From Sapria himalayana (Eukaryota > Streptophyta > Magnoliopsida > Malpighiales > Rafflesiaceae): a stretch of DNA of 64,000 bases. Location: assembly GCA_029783825.1 (NCBI GenBank), contig JAREIK010001332.1:4483242-4547241 (forward strand). Reading direction: 5' to 3'. Numbering within the stretch: position 1 is the stretch's first letter; each line of letters starts with the position of its first letter. This document shows, one piece after another, positions 24,001 through 36,320 of this stretch. The translations under genes and the position numbers were made by a program. The notes beneath the pieces are model-generated. The model worked only from the letters and a program-made list of their open reading frames with translations. It did no database searches and was not told the origin of the DNA.

Positions 24001-25039
24001 ATTGTTGATATTTAATAGTTCTTACAAATAATTTATATATAATTTATAAAAATTATTAAAATTCACAAAATTAAGAATAGTGTTAAAATCTTTAAAATTC
24101 ACAAAATTAAGAATAGTGTTAAAATCTTTAAAATTCTAAATTAGAAAACATTATAATTACAAAAAGTTTGAATTAAAAATAATATAAAATATATTCATAT
24201 TTTTCTAGCATGATTGGGTAAATTATCAATATATATATATATATATATTCTATCGAATACTTAATTTTCAAATTATTTTATGCATTCTTATTTTCGAATT
24301 TTATTAATTATGTATTATATAATTTTAATTTTTTATAATTTTAAAAATTATAAAATGATAATATTAAAAAATTGTAAAATATACAATAGTGAAATTTTTT
24401 AAAATCTAAAATTTTTAAGTCATCAACTTATTAAAAAATACAAATTATGTATAAAATAAATTATATGTACTAAGAAGATAGAAAAACACCCAAGCAAGGC
24501 AACAAGAATATTGGTGCAATGTTTAATCAAGAATATGAAACCTATTACATAATAATGATACCCAAAAACAATCATGAATCGTTATATCATTCCCATGAAA
24601 ATCTCATCATCTTTTTATAATAGCTAATATCCTATAAAATACATTTCTTCACAACTAAAAATAAAACTTGTCAAAACTAGGTGAAGAGTTCTTCATCCAC
24701 AATCTTTTAAAATTAACTTGATGGCCAAACATGTGTTCAAATTTGGTTTGAACCATTTCTAACAAACTCTTAACATTTCTCCATTTTTGTTCAACATTAA
24801 TCACAAAATATTGAAAGATTATCTCTACCAAAGAAACTCACTCAAAAATTTTAAGATATTTACCTAATGAAGACAAACACAAAGTTGGCATGCCATACAA
24901 GCTTTTCATCATTACAATTACTTGCTTTTATTTCGTAGTTATCTTATTAACCTTAACTACATTAAGTGAGGCTAGTTCTCATATAAAACTAAGTTTAACA
25001 TTATTGTGCTTCAATTACTCTTGAAATATTGGAACCCTC
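24001..25039. other. AT-rich unassigned stretch with a 36-bp tandem repeat
   Basis: Two exact 36-bp units (starting ATTCACAAAATTAAGAATAG) lie at 24061-24096 and 24097-24132. A (TA)n run is at about 24230-24250. The rest is AT-rich; no gene or domain was recognised before the copia fragment at 25040. Confidence 0.6.
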
Positions 25040-25239
25040 GCAAAAGTAGATAACATTTTGATTTCATTAAAACAATTTCACAACTTTGAACTTGTATTCT
25101 AATTTATGAGTCTTATGTGTACAAGAAGTGTGATGGAAGCATGGTTATATTCTTAATACTATATGTTAATGATATCTTGCTCATTGATAATAATATGGGT
25201 GCATTATCTTTAATTAAGGTATGATTATTATTGCAACTT
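25040..25239 (+). pseudogene. Copia reverse transcriptase fragment, left of the insertion
   Basis: Frame text: HFDFIKTISQL, then YESYVYKKCDGSMVIFLILY and VNDILLIDNN at about 25105-25195. This is the catalytic region, normally LYVDDILLIGND; the first catalytic aspartate is asparagine here (VNDI). It continues LSLIKV, a stop, LLLQL to 25239, where homology stops inside a conserved stretch that resumes at 34149 with DMKEFEETNYIFGIK. Confidence 0.85.
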
Positions 25240-27690
25240 TATTATGTCGCCTAATTTTATCAATTAGGCAATGTCTTAAACGATCATTAGCAAGAGCATC
25301 TCGTCAACTGAGATTCATAAGTACATAAGTTATACAACTAGTAAATTATATTTTTGTCTATATATCAATCTTATAGAGATTATATTAGTAGTATAGTTAT
25401 TCAATTGTGCAACTTCTCATTTTTATTTAGATGGATATTCAAATTATTAGACAATCTTAGGTCCATAGTTTATTCATTTAAAGAATGTTAAAATTTTAAG
25501 TTGCTCGACTTATATATTATATTGAAAACATGATGAATATTGGCATATTATGTAATGACTCTTTGTTTTAATAGCATACAAGGTGATTATCAGTATTGAG
25601 CCATACTAATAGTAGTCCTCTCATAGTTGTCCTCTCGCTACAACACTACCAAGATAATAATTAATCTCTGCTTGAGAGTTATTCATAATCTCATACCTTT
25701 TAAGCAACTTCTTTAACAATTATTGATGGTTATTTTCTATATACACCTATATTCTCTAGCCTCAAATATCTTAAAGACCAAAGTTTGACATGGTTTGTAA
25801 GTATTTATACTTTCATCTTCATAATTATCATATTCACACAATTAACATAAGTTTTCCTCAAGTTTTATTGAAGAGAAATATATAAATAAAAGTAACTCAC
25901 AAGAGTTTTCATTATCTTGCGAGTCATAACATACCCGAGCATCTCCCAATAATTACCTATCATCTTCTTTAGTGATGATGTGACTCCCCTACTAAAGGTG
26001 ATTCTTCGAGAGAATATTTATATAGCCTTCATCCAAATCTAGAACCAATATTAACAAGTAAAAGTATTCACACGTTTGGATGTATACTATCATACTCATT
26101 GTAACTAACAAATCCAAATTTTGGGTTTCAATATTTAATTTTATCTCGTGCATCACAATTAGAAGGGCTATTACTTCCTACCATATGCATGAATGAGCCT
26201 TGTGGTTTACCAATCACTTTTCATCATAATAATCTTACATAAACCTACCAATAGTCTAAACCCTAGTTAAAATCATATTTAATTACTAACCATCAATATC
26301 CATTGCTTGTGGAATTAGCATTAATCTTGCATCCCTTACTTCCTCAACAAACCCCTAAAAAGTATGAAATGCATTCTTAGGATTTTGTAGTTATTATGTC
26401 TTTGATTGTTGCATGAGTAAGATGAAGAGAAAATGAAAGATCTTGTGAAATTTATTTATAGTCCACTTTTATATTCAGTTGACCTTGCATTACTCTAAGT
26501 AGGAAAATGTGACTTTCATAAGGTCACAACTTTGGATTTCATCTATTTGGCTTAAATTCATGACTCTAGAAAATAACCATGACTCTAGTCTACATATTGA
26601 TCTTCCTGTAACACAAAGTTATGATACTGATAATGACTTTGACTTGGGCCTAATATCTCTGTAATATAAAGTCACAATGCTATGAAGTGGCCATAGCTTC
26701 ATGCTTTGGACCTCTTGTAATCCATAAAGGCTAGTGGTACTGAGAAGTGCCCTTTGAGTAGTGAATAGATGCTCATCTTTTTATACAGCCATGGTGCTAT
26801 GTAGAAGTCATAACATTGGAGATGGTTTTTGTTGAGATTTATATGGCTACGACACTAAGAAATAATCTTGACACTAAGAAGGTCTATCATGTGTTGGCAT
26901 GACCGCTGTGCTAAAAAATGGCCAAGACACAAATTTTCCTCCATGTCTCTCAAATGCTAGCAACACTATGAGTGGTTGTAGTACTAGTTTTTTCTTCTCT
27001 CATATATTATGTCTTCCTTTGAGGACAAGAGTCATGACATTAGAAATGACGATAGTCTAATAATAGCCTCTATAACATTTATTTTCCCAAAAGTCACAAC
27101 TTTGAATAATTATCATAACTTTTGCATGAGTATTTGTGACTTGGTAATACTCTATAGCTCAAGAATCATGACTTTATAAATATAACATAAATCTGACTTG
27201 AGATTATCAAGTCATATTAAAGATAAAGTTGTGGTGCTTAGATTTGACCATGACCTTGAGAACCAGTGAGATACTTGATTTTCATGATGGAGAAATAATA
27301 TCATAGCCATTTAAATTTATAAAGATAAAAATAGTTATGAATCAATGATAATATCACAACCACTAAGATTATGTCACATACTAAAAAGGATTGTGCTAAT
27401 AAGTTAATTGGATCATGATGTACAAAAATTGTTTAGATCAATTAGGTAGAGTTTTGACTAAGAATCAATGTCAAAACTATGTGAGACTCAATATTCTACT
27501 CTTCCTACTAAATACCTCCAAAAATCTATTAATTTCATGTCTATTCATCAAAACTTGTCAAAATTCCAAATTCAAGAGATCAACCCATATCATCTCTATT
27601 TTCATATCTACACATCATCATAAACATCAAAATACATAAGAATGTCTATTACTTTGAACACCACACAAAAAACCTTAATAAAATAATTAT
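25240..27690 (-). repeat. Left LTR (3' LTR) of the gypsy element
   Basis: Aligned by eye with 31461-34143 over its whole length. Shared landmarks include CCTAATTTTAT near the start, CATCAACTGAGAT (25309 / 31538), GTAGGAAAATGTGAC against TATAGGAAGTTATAGC (26500 / 32910), and ATCATCATAAAC near the end. The two copies are clearly diverged, so the insertion is old. The motif GTCATGACTTT and its variants recur many times. The right limit is approximate; a pyrimidine run (CTTCTTCCTCC, about 27708), the complement of a polypurine tract, lies just inside. Confidence 0.8.
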
Positions 27691-28720
27691 TCATCTACAA
27701 GTAATTACTTCTTCCTCCAAAAAATGTATCATCATTATGAATTATTATGATTATGTTTCAATGTCATGGGGTCTATAAATAATGAAACAACTTCAAGTGG
27801 ATATGTTGAAAGTCATGGTAGTTTGAGTTCCACAATTATATTTGAGTCTTTGGATGTGAATATTTATTGATATTTATTACATCACTCTTGTAGAAAATAA
27901 TTTTAGGGTTCCCTCCAAAGCATTGCTATGTTTTATATCTATAGCCAGACAATCAAAATATCTTTTAATCCATCAGAGATCTTTGATATTCATGCTATAG
28001 ATATCTTCTCTGTATATAATTTTACCTTCTTTTAGTCCCTTCTTTTTGTCTTAATTTAGTTATACTTGTTTCCTAGGTCATTTTTTCTTTCAATACCATG
28101 ACTTTAGTAAATATTGTGGCTCATTTTTCATTGTATTATTCCTTTTCATTTTGGATCCCCAAGGCCCAAAGTCATAGTGTTGAGTACTACCATGACTTTG
28201 CTTTAAGCCTTTCCTTTCTCTTTTCTTCCTACAACTCCAAATTCATGGTTAAAATTGAAATTATTGTTTTGTCTTGAAGAGTTTCCTTTTCTTTTTAATC
28301 ATGTATCTACAAAGTTGCAACACTATGCGTATCCTCAGCTTTGTCCTTAACCTTTTGATAAACTAATTCATTTTGTATCTCTATAGTCATGGTGCTAGGC
28401 ATAATACTGGCTTTTTCTTTGATTTGCTTCTCAAAGTTTTTTTCTCCTCTTTATCTTTCTCCGTTCATGTCTCAACTTCCACAAAATTGGCAACTTAAGA
28501 CTCCTCATAGGTTGTGGCTTTAAAGAATGTCATGACCTCATGATGATCATTTTTGTAGCTCTAATATAATTTTTCTTATTCCTCTTCAATATTATCATAG
28601 ATTCAACATTGTTCTTCTATTTTCATACTTTTTATCTTCATCTGACTTGTAGTCTTATATAAAATATTTCTACAAGAAATTTATATTTTGTTGCATTATA
28701 GTTTAGAAGAGATTAATATT
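27691..28720. other. Gypsy internal region, no recognised coding
   Basis: In a complete element this stretch, between protease and the 3' LTR in reading direction, would hold reverse transcriptase, RNase H and integrase. I see none of their motifs. It contains more copies of the AAAGTCATGACT-type motif, for example at 28166 and 28190. Confidence 0.5.
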
Positions 28721-29130
28721 TGTCTAACACCCTATATCATCATCATCTAAACTTCATTAGCTATTTTAAAAAATAAACTTCACTTGTTACTCACTAACAT
28801 AGAGAGTGAACTTTCATTTCTTGATGTCAATAAGAGCTTATCTTGTCGCCAAAATGGTCATATAATATTAATGGTGCATAATTATATTATTTTTATATAC
28901 AATACAATAAAACCCATTAAAAAAATAAAGATACCCACCTTAACTAGAACTTCTTTAATGATACCTTCAAAGTACTTGTTCATCTGATCTACCATTTGAA
29001 GTGAATGAGATGTTAAAGTAATTTTGCTGAGATTCAATCTTCTTGTAATTGACAAGGGTATCAAGTTGATACATGATCCTAAGTCACAAATTACTATTCA
29101 AAATGTATGATCTCTAATAGTATGATGTAT
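28720..29130 (-). pseudogene. Gypsy aspartic protease remnant
   Basis: Minus-strand text contains LGSCINLIPLSITRRLNL, then LTSHSLQMVDQ, then FEGIIKEVLVKVGIFIFLMGFIVL at about 29110-28900, followed by pieces of LILGRPFLAT and ALIDVQ at about 28870-28800. This is the retropepsin domain of plant gypsy elements, where CDLGASINLMPLSIF and GIIEDVLVKVDKFIFPADFIVLD are typical. The catalytic aspartate before LG is lost (threonine), so no active enzyme would be made. It lies downstream of gag in the element's reading direction. Confidence 0.8.
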
Positions 29131-30179
29131 AATAAAGCTTCAAAGGTCTTTTAATTTTCTCAAAAGTTATCTTTGAAAGATCACACTATAATTATCGGTC
29201 ATATTCATAGACTCATATGTCTCTATCTTCTTATTACTACTCATTATATCTTCATAAATGTAACATAACTTGGTATTTGGTCTAGAGCTTCGGGATTGGT
29301 ATGTTTGATTATAACTTTTAAAATATATTTAGAAACTATTCATAATATTTGCCCAATTTATTCTTCCTATATCATTGAAGAAATGGAAGATTCATCAAAA
29401 ACTTTTTTTGGCTTCATTTTGATCTATTTCCTTTTCTTCATGGCTTTGGATAAGCTTCATTTTCTCCTTAGTTTCCCTATATCTTTTTTTCTCATCTTTG
29501 GGTGAAACATAGATTTACACTTATTTTGGAGTCGTGACCTTTTTAGGTACCATAACATCATATCTATCATAATTCTAGTCCTTTTTAGTTAGGGTCACGG
29601 CTTCTTGAAGAAGTTTAGGTTAAGTTATAGATTTTGAGAAATTCTTGCCTTGTAATCCCTAAAAGCTCCAAAATCCTTTTGTTCAAAATACCTTTATAGC
29701 TTCATATCCATATCTTTTGAAAAGTAGTGACGCTATCACCCCCAAAAGTTCTAGAATTTTTTGTTCAAAATGTCTTGGTAGCTCATTCTTACTTCTAAGC
29801 AATATTGAATATCGATTTTTCGAATTTACTTATGCATCATACGACAATTTATTTATTCATATTCTCTTCATTAAAAATATCAATTGACCAAGCTAACGTT
29901 CTATATTCTTCATCATCAAACTCATTTCATTCATTCTCACTTCAAGCTCCTCCAATTATTTGTCTTGTGCATCATTTTTTTCTTCAATTATACTAGGATA
30001 ACTTATATTCATTCATCCAAACTTGGTTTCTCTTCTCTTTATGATAGTTGGAAATTAAAATATGAGTCTCCTTAATGTAACTCACCATATTATTCCCAAT
30101 ATTTTTATGAGATTCTCTGATATACTATACCCCACTTCCATACCCTACATACCAAAAATTATGGCAATTTCTCATATTC
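29131..30179. other. Gypsy internal region between gag and protease
   Basis: No clear domain; it probably covers the decayed C-terminal part of gag. An approximately 83-bp step duplication is visible: TTTTGTTCAAAATACC near 29677 and TTTTTGTTCAAAATGTC near 29757, each followed by a TAGCT(C) phrase. Confidence 0.45.
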
Positions 30180-30985
30180 AGATAGTGATGCATTAAGATA
30201 TTATTGTTAGGTCAGAATACATGCCTTTTGCTCTACATTTGGTGGGCATTTTTTATTTGGTAAATATGATTTGAGTCCACTTATTCATGTGAATATAGAG
30301 TAGCAATCTTCCTCAATATGGTTTGCTAATCTTTCTTGGGTATCAAGCATTTTCAAAAGAGCTTTTATCATTAATTCAATGGTAATGAATCAATCCAACT
30401 TTAATATTTTGACTTTTTTTCTCCCAAATAAATGATCCATTGAGGTCTGATAGTTATTTTTCACTTTCTTCTCAAAAAAATGATATGCCTCCTTTAGTGA
30501 TTTAATCAAAATTGACCTTCTGGTAGCCATATCAATTGTGCACCTTATTATATAGTTCAACTTATTCTAGAAAGTTTGGGCATGAAACTACAACTCAAAT
30601 TTATGTTGAGGACATATTCTCATTAACTCCTTAAAATGGTCTCAAGCATCATATAAATTTTCATACTCTTCTTGCTGGAATTAGTTTATCTCACTCCGTA
30701 GTTGAGATATAATTTGAGGTGAAAAAATTTTTATGAGAAAGACTCTCACAAATTCATCCCAACTTTTAATGGATCTCTATGATAAATATTTGAACTAACT
30801 TGATGCTATACCAATTAATAAAAACAAAAGTATACATAATATTATTGCATTAGTGCTAGCTCTATTTATTTTTATAGTATCACATATCTCTAAAAATATT
30901 GCAATATCTCAATTAGGATCCTTTAATGTCCTAATATACTAGTGTTATTAAACCATAGTTATTAGACTCAACTTAAAATCAAAGT
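30180..30985 (-). pseudogene. Gypsy gag pseudogene (Retrotrans_gag, Athila type)
   Basis: Minus-strand text from about 30980 down: ILIEILQYF, FVRVFL and KFFPPKLYLKLRSEINQFQQ near 30770-30690, LYDA and FKELMRICPQHKFEL near 30660-30600, QTF and LNYIIRCTIDMATRRS near 30570-30515, then LKEAYHFFE. This is the retrotransposon gag core (KFFPP.K...LR.EI..F.Q, ESLYEAWERFK.LLR.CPHHG, IQTFYNGL, IDAAAGG). The frame shifts repeatedly and has stops. Gag would form the particle around the element RNA. A second copy of this region lies at 47095-47335. Confidence 0.85.
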
Positions 30986-31437
30986 AATTGACTTGAAATA
31001 ATTTCAAATGAATTATATAATAACTATCCATCACTATGGACTTCCAATAATTCTATAAGATATGGTTGTAGGTGAGCTATTAGGTAGCTTACTCATTACT
31101 ACATTTGGTCTCTTTGTTATTTTCAGAGCTATTTATAAGCTCTTTATCATCTCTTTGTCTAGTAAGAATTTTTCTAGTTCTTTTAATTTTTGGGTTCTGA
31201 AAGGTTAGCTCATTCCTATAGCTTCAACTTTTAAAAGGGTATTAAAAAAAGAATACTAAATGCAAAGAAAGCAAATAGAGCCAAAATATAACCATCCACA
31301 TTCACATAAGTTAACAAGATTTAGCTTTTAAATTTGAGAATATTTATCACAATCAATACTATCTAAACTACTAAAAAAGAATTATCTTTTTACAAGAATA
31401 ATTGTATCAACTTGTGTTAATTAGCCAAACTAAATAA

Positions 31438-31460
31438 TTTCCAACAATGATATTAAAAAC
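31438..31460 (-). promoter_or_regulatory. Degraded primer binding site of the gypsy element
   Basis: At the inner edge of the right LTR the plus strand reads TTTCCAACAATGATATT then AAAAAC. From memory, Athila elements have TGGCGCCGTTGCCGGGGA here. Against the complement of that sequence, every mismatch is a C-to-T or G-to-A transition. This fixes the minus-strand orientation of the element. Confidence 0.65.
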
Positions 31461-34143
31461 TTATTATGAATATATTATGCTACCTAATTTTATTAGTTAG
31501 AAAATATTCCAAAAGTTCATTAATGAGAGTATCTCATCAACTGAGATCCCTAAGTCTATGGAACATACAAGAAGTAAAATAGACTTTTATCCAAATATTA
31601 ATTTCACATATATTATTTTGATAGTTCAGTTTTTTAGCATTGAGATTGCCCACCTTTAGTAGAATGGATATTCAAGTTGTTAGACAATTTTAGGTTCATA
31701 GTTTATTCATTTAATCTATGTGATGATGTTTAAGTTTTTTAACTTATATTATATTGGACATAAAGTGATAATTAGGATATTACACAATGACTTCTAGTTC
31801 TACGACATCCAAGGTAGTTGTTAATATTAAGCCGATCCTAATAGTGGTTTCCTCATAGTTATCCCCTCGATATATCACCAATGAGATAATATTTCATCTT
31901 TGCTTGAGAGTTATTTACAATCTCATATATTTTAGGTAACTTTATTAACTACACTTGATGATTATTTCAAATATACACTCTTATTCTTTGCCTTTAAATA
32001 TCATAATTACCAAAGATTGACATAGTTTATAATTATTTATACTTTTAGCTTCGTAAGGATTATACTTGTATAATTAATGTACACTTTTCTCAAGTTTCAT
32101 CAATGGGAATTGTACAAGTAAAAATAACTCACAAGAGTTGTTACCACTTTGTTAGTCATACCATATCCACACATGTTTTGATGATTACCTATCACTATTC
32201 TCTTCAGTGATGATGCAACTCACACACTAAAAGTGAATCCCTTGGAAAAATATTTTATATAATGTCCTTCCTAATTGAAAACTAGTTCTTTAAAAATGTA
32301 TAATAAATTGGTAAGTAAACTTATGTGTACATTTAGCTTTTTAAGTGTCATAGTCATGATTAACATACCCAAAATTAGAGTTTTAATATATAGGTTTATC
32401 TCATACATTACAATTGAAAGGGCTATTACTTATTTACTACAATTTTCATGAGTTAGCTTCATGGTTTACCTATCATCATTTATCATGAAAATTTCTCAAT
32501 TGGCCACCAATAGTTGAAATTCTATTTCATGTTCTATTTAATTTTTATCGATCATTATCCATAATATAAAATAAATCAAACATATTCATTCATTAATTAA
32601 TAACTAATTCACACCACATGTCTCAATTTATACATATTCTAGACTCATGCTAGTTTGGTATATATTCTTGTATCCATCCTAAATAAGAAGGGTTTAAGAG
32701 TCACACCACCAACTCTAGAAATTAACATTAATCTTGTATACCTTATTTACTTGTGAAACCCCAAGATAGTATGAAATTTACCTATAGGGTTTGGTTGTTG
32801 TTATGGCTTTGCTTGTTGTGTGAGTGAGAAGAAGAGGAAAATGAAAGATCTTGTGAAAATTTTCTCTCTTCTACTTTTATACTCAAGTAATCTTATATTA
32901 CTCTATATAGGAAGTTATAGCTTTTAAAAGAATATCATAATTTTGGCCTTTATTTTTTTGGATTAAGATCGCAACTCTTGAAAATAACTATGACTCTAGC
33001 CTACATCTTAATCAATATGCAACAAAAAGTTGTGGTACTAGTAATAACTATGATTTGAGCCTAATATGTATATAACATAAAGGTACAACATTATGAAGTC
33101 ACTACCACTTCATGCCTTTGTCATCTTATCATTCATAAAGGGTCATGATACTTTGGAGTGGTCATTAAGTAGTAAACAACTTCTCATTTTTTTGATAGTC
33201 ATGATAATGTGCAGAAGCCATGATATTAGTAATGGTTTTTGTTGTATTTTATATAACTACAACATTGAGAAATAGCAATGACATTGAGAATGTATCTCAT
33301 GTGTTTGACATGGTCATACTACTAGGAAATGGTAATATCACACAATTTTCCCTTCATATCTTTTAAGTTTTTATGATACTATGAGTAGCCATGACATTCT
33401 TATCTCACATATCATATTTTCATGGTGTTGTGAGGATCTCGCAATACTAGTAATTAGGTTGAGTATATTAGTCATGTCTATACTTACATTTGATGACAAG
33501 AATCATGACCTTGGAAATGACCATACTCGAGTAATATCATCTAAAATATTTAGTATCCCAAAAGTCATGACTTTTAATAAATGTCATGGCTTTGGCATGA
33601 TTAGTTATTACTTGATAATTTTATGTAGCTTATAAGTTATGAGTTTGTAAAAAGGTCATGATTTTGACTTGAGCCTATAGAGTTATATTAACGATAAAAT
33701 CATGATACTTGGACTTTCATGCAATCTTAAGTACCAATGAGGTACTTAGTTGATGTGATAGAGAATTAATGTCATAACCTTTTTAATTTCCCAAGATAAG
33801 CATGATTATGACTATATGATAATATCATAGTCACTAAGCATTTTCATATAGTAGATTGTGTTAATGAGTTGGTAGGTTCATAGTGTATGGGAATTTCCCT
33901 AACTAGTTAGGTAGAGTTTTGACCTAAAATAGATATCAAAACTATGTGAGATTTAATATTCTATTTAGTTTGCTAAATACCTCCAAAAACTTATTGATTT
34001 CATGATTATTTATCAAAACTCACCAAAATGCTAAAATCATAAAATTAATTTATATTATTTTATTTTCATGTCTACATATCATCATAAACCATCAAAATAT
34101 ATAAGAATATTCAATAATTTGAATACTAAATAATTTTCTAATT
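31461..34143 (-). repeat. Right LTR (5' LTR) of the gypsy element
   Basis: Partner of 25240-27690, about 230 bp longer. It starts next to the primer binding site and ends next to the resumed copia frame. Near the start it carries a short extra duplication (TTATTATGAATATATTATGC), and otherwise it follows the left copy in order. Confidence 0.8.
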
Positions 34144-34148
34144 AGTTT

Positions 34149-35003
34149 GATATGAAAGAATTTGAAGAAACTAATTATATTTTTGGGATTAAGTTTTTAT
34201 GAGATCATAAGTTAAGAATGTTGAGCTTGTCAAATGCTACTTATATTGATCAAATTTTAACCCATTTTAGCAAGCATGATTTCAAGAAAGGTTTTATTAT
34301 TTTTAGACATGGAATCACTTTGTCAACAAAATTAATGTCCAAAAACATTAAGTGAGATAGAAAATATAAATGTAATTTCTTATGCATATATAATAGGAAG
34401 TCTAATGCATGTAATGTTATGCACTAGACCCAACATCTAATTTATTATTGGCATGGTAAGCACATGTCTAACCTTGGGCAAGAATATTAGATAACCATAA
34501 AACATGTAATCAAGTATTAAAAATGAACTAGAGATTATATGTTAATTTACTAGGTAGAAAATCTCATACCTTGAGGGTATACATACTCTGACTTTTAGTT
34601 AGATAAAGATTATAGAAAGTTTACCTCTAATTATTTGTTTATCTTAGAGAGTGCAGACATAATTTGGAGGTGTATTAAGTAATCTTGCATAGATGATTAT
34701 ATATTGGAGACCAAATATGTGATATCAAAAGAGATAACTTGGCTCATAAATTTCCTATTACACTTTACTATGATAGTGCGTAATAAATTAATTGCTAACT
34801 CAAATGAACCTATGATTCATAAGAAGTCAAAGTATATTAAGCACAAATATCATCTGATTAGAGAGATTATGCAAAGAAAAGATGTAGTAAAGAACAAGAA
34901 AGCATATGTAGATAACTTGGTAAATCCTTTTACAAAGGGCTTACTAGATAAAGCTTTTGATAAACATATAGAAGGAAAGAGACTAAGATGTGTAGCAACA
35001 TGA
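34149..35003 (+). pseudogene. Copia reverse transcriptase / RNase H, right of the insertion
   Basis: Text resumes at DMKEFEETNYIFGIKFL (34149), then LSLSNATYIDQIL, the stretch around ISYAYIIGSLMHVMLCTRPN at 34370-34440, and LVNPFTKGLLDKAFDKHIEG near 34916-34975. These are the end of the reverse transcriptase and the RNase H region of copia Pol; the normal text near the end is NLADPFTK. The last frame, 34704-35003, stops about 20 bp before the LTR. Frameshifts are common. Confidence 0.88.
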
Positions 35004-35023
35004 ATATAAGTCAATGTGAGAGT

Positions 35024-36320
35024 TGGTAGAGCTATAAATACTAAAGCCATTTTTTGTATTATGAATATTTAATTTTTTTTCCAATAAAATTCTTTTATTT
35101 CATATCAATGAGAATCTAGATGAGTATTTTTTTGTAATGAATTATTATGCATGTATGTTATTTATTCAATATAGTATATGATTTGATATGTAGATTGTAT
35201 GTATACTATTAGTTCATAGTATAGATGGAGTTGGACATACTATTACTAAAATTATAACATTATATTTCAGTAGGTCTATCTTGACTACGAAGAATAATTT
35301 AGTTCCAAATTCTTATTCTAGTATACTAGTGTGTATTAAATGGAATCAACTTGGGGTGATTATTTATACTAACACATACTTAGTATCTTATAATTATTAT
35401 AAATATTATTACTCTTAATTTGAAGATAATTAATTGAAACATATATTTATTATTGGTTATTTTGATTCATAAAGAGTGAGATTTAAATATGGATTAATAA
35501 CCTCAGTGAGCTAAATAACTACATTAATTGTATGGTAAATTTTAATTATTAATACAATTTATATCATATACATTAGATTGATGATACTCTATTGAGGATA
35601 CTTATAAGTTTTAATTATGTCAAATGTAGTAAGTAGTAAATGTCACATATCAAATAAGTTAAGTGGAAGGTCTCAAAGAAATTATTAGATATTGATTAAA
35701 TAAAATTATTAGTAATTTAATTTAATCTCCAAGTGTTTGTAATATTACATGAGAAGATTAATAAATATTTAATAACAAAAAATATGAATGATATTTCAAA
35801 AAAGTGAGGAAGTGTAATTATGATTTTTTAGTAGATTGAATTGTAATCAATGTAAATCAGTTTGTTTATTTATATTTAGAGTCTAATATATTTTTTGAGC
35901 TTTTAAGTCCCTATCATAGTTTTAACTAGAGCCATAATTGACTGCTTAATAAAATAAAAATATATTTTTGTTTTATTAAAGTATCATATCACCTTTGCTT
36001 GATATGAGATAAGTTGATAAAAAGAAAAAAATAAAGGAGCATATAAAAAGAAGACTTTCTTCTTTATATCGTGCAATTATTTTTCTTTGGCATTCAGTTG
36101 TAGTCAAGAGGTGAGGGAGGGTAGATTCACTCTTTCTTCTCTACCTTGATGTAGAGAAATATGGTAGAAGATCTACAAGAGATTTCACCTATCTGAGACG
36201 AATTGATATCATAGAATCTCGAGGTATGAATCACATAAATTTCAACTAAAGCTTGGTAACATTTTCTCTGTAATTTAGTTTGTTCATTGTATCAAAAACA
36301 AATAGATTTCTACCCCAGCA
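35024..36320 (+). repeat. 3' LTR of the second copia element
   Basis: TGGTAGAGCTATAAATACTA at 35024 follows GTGAGAGT, a worn polypurine tract (GTGGGAGAT). It resembles the TGTTAGAATAT start of related copia LTRs. The right end is set near 36320 (CCCCAGCAACC); it is approximate because no partner LTR is in the window. Confidence 0.55.

Larger units (their letters stand above)
25240..34143 (-). mobile_element. Athila-like Ty3/gypsy LTR retrotransposon, non-autonomous, nested in copia
   Basis: Two long direct repeats, about 25240-27690 and 31461-34143, flank an internal region of only about 3.8 kb. Gag and protease remnants are on the minus strand and a primer-binding-site-like sequence touches the inner edge of the right repeat, so the element reads right to left. 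Flanks are AACTT (25235-25239) and AGTTT (34144-34148), compatible with a diverged 5-bp target duplication. Removing the element restores the copia frame through QFDMKEF. No reverse transcriptase, RNase H or integrase was recognised. Confidence 0.85.
25040..36320 (+). mobile_element. Second Ty1/copia element, truncated at the left and split by a gypsy insertion
   Basis: Copia reverse transcriptase sequence at 25040-25239 resumes at 34144 and runs through RNase H into a 3' LTR starting near 35024. The interrupting DNA (25240-34143) is a complete LTR-to-LTR gypsy element. The 5' part of this copia element is absent: DNA left of 25040 shows no gag or integrase. Confidence 0.85.
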
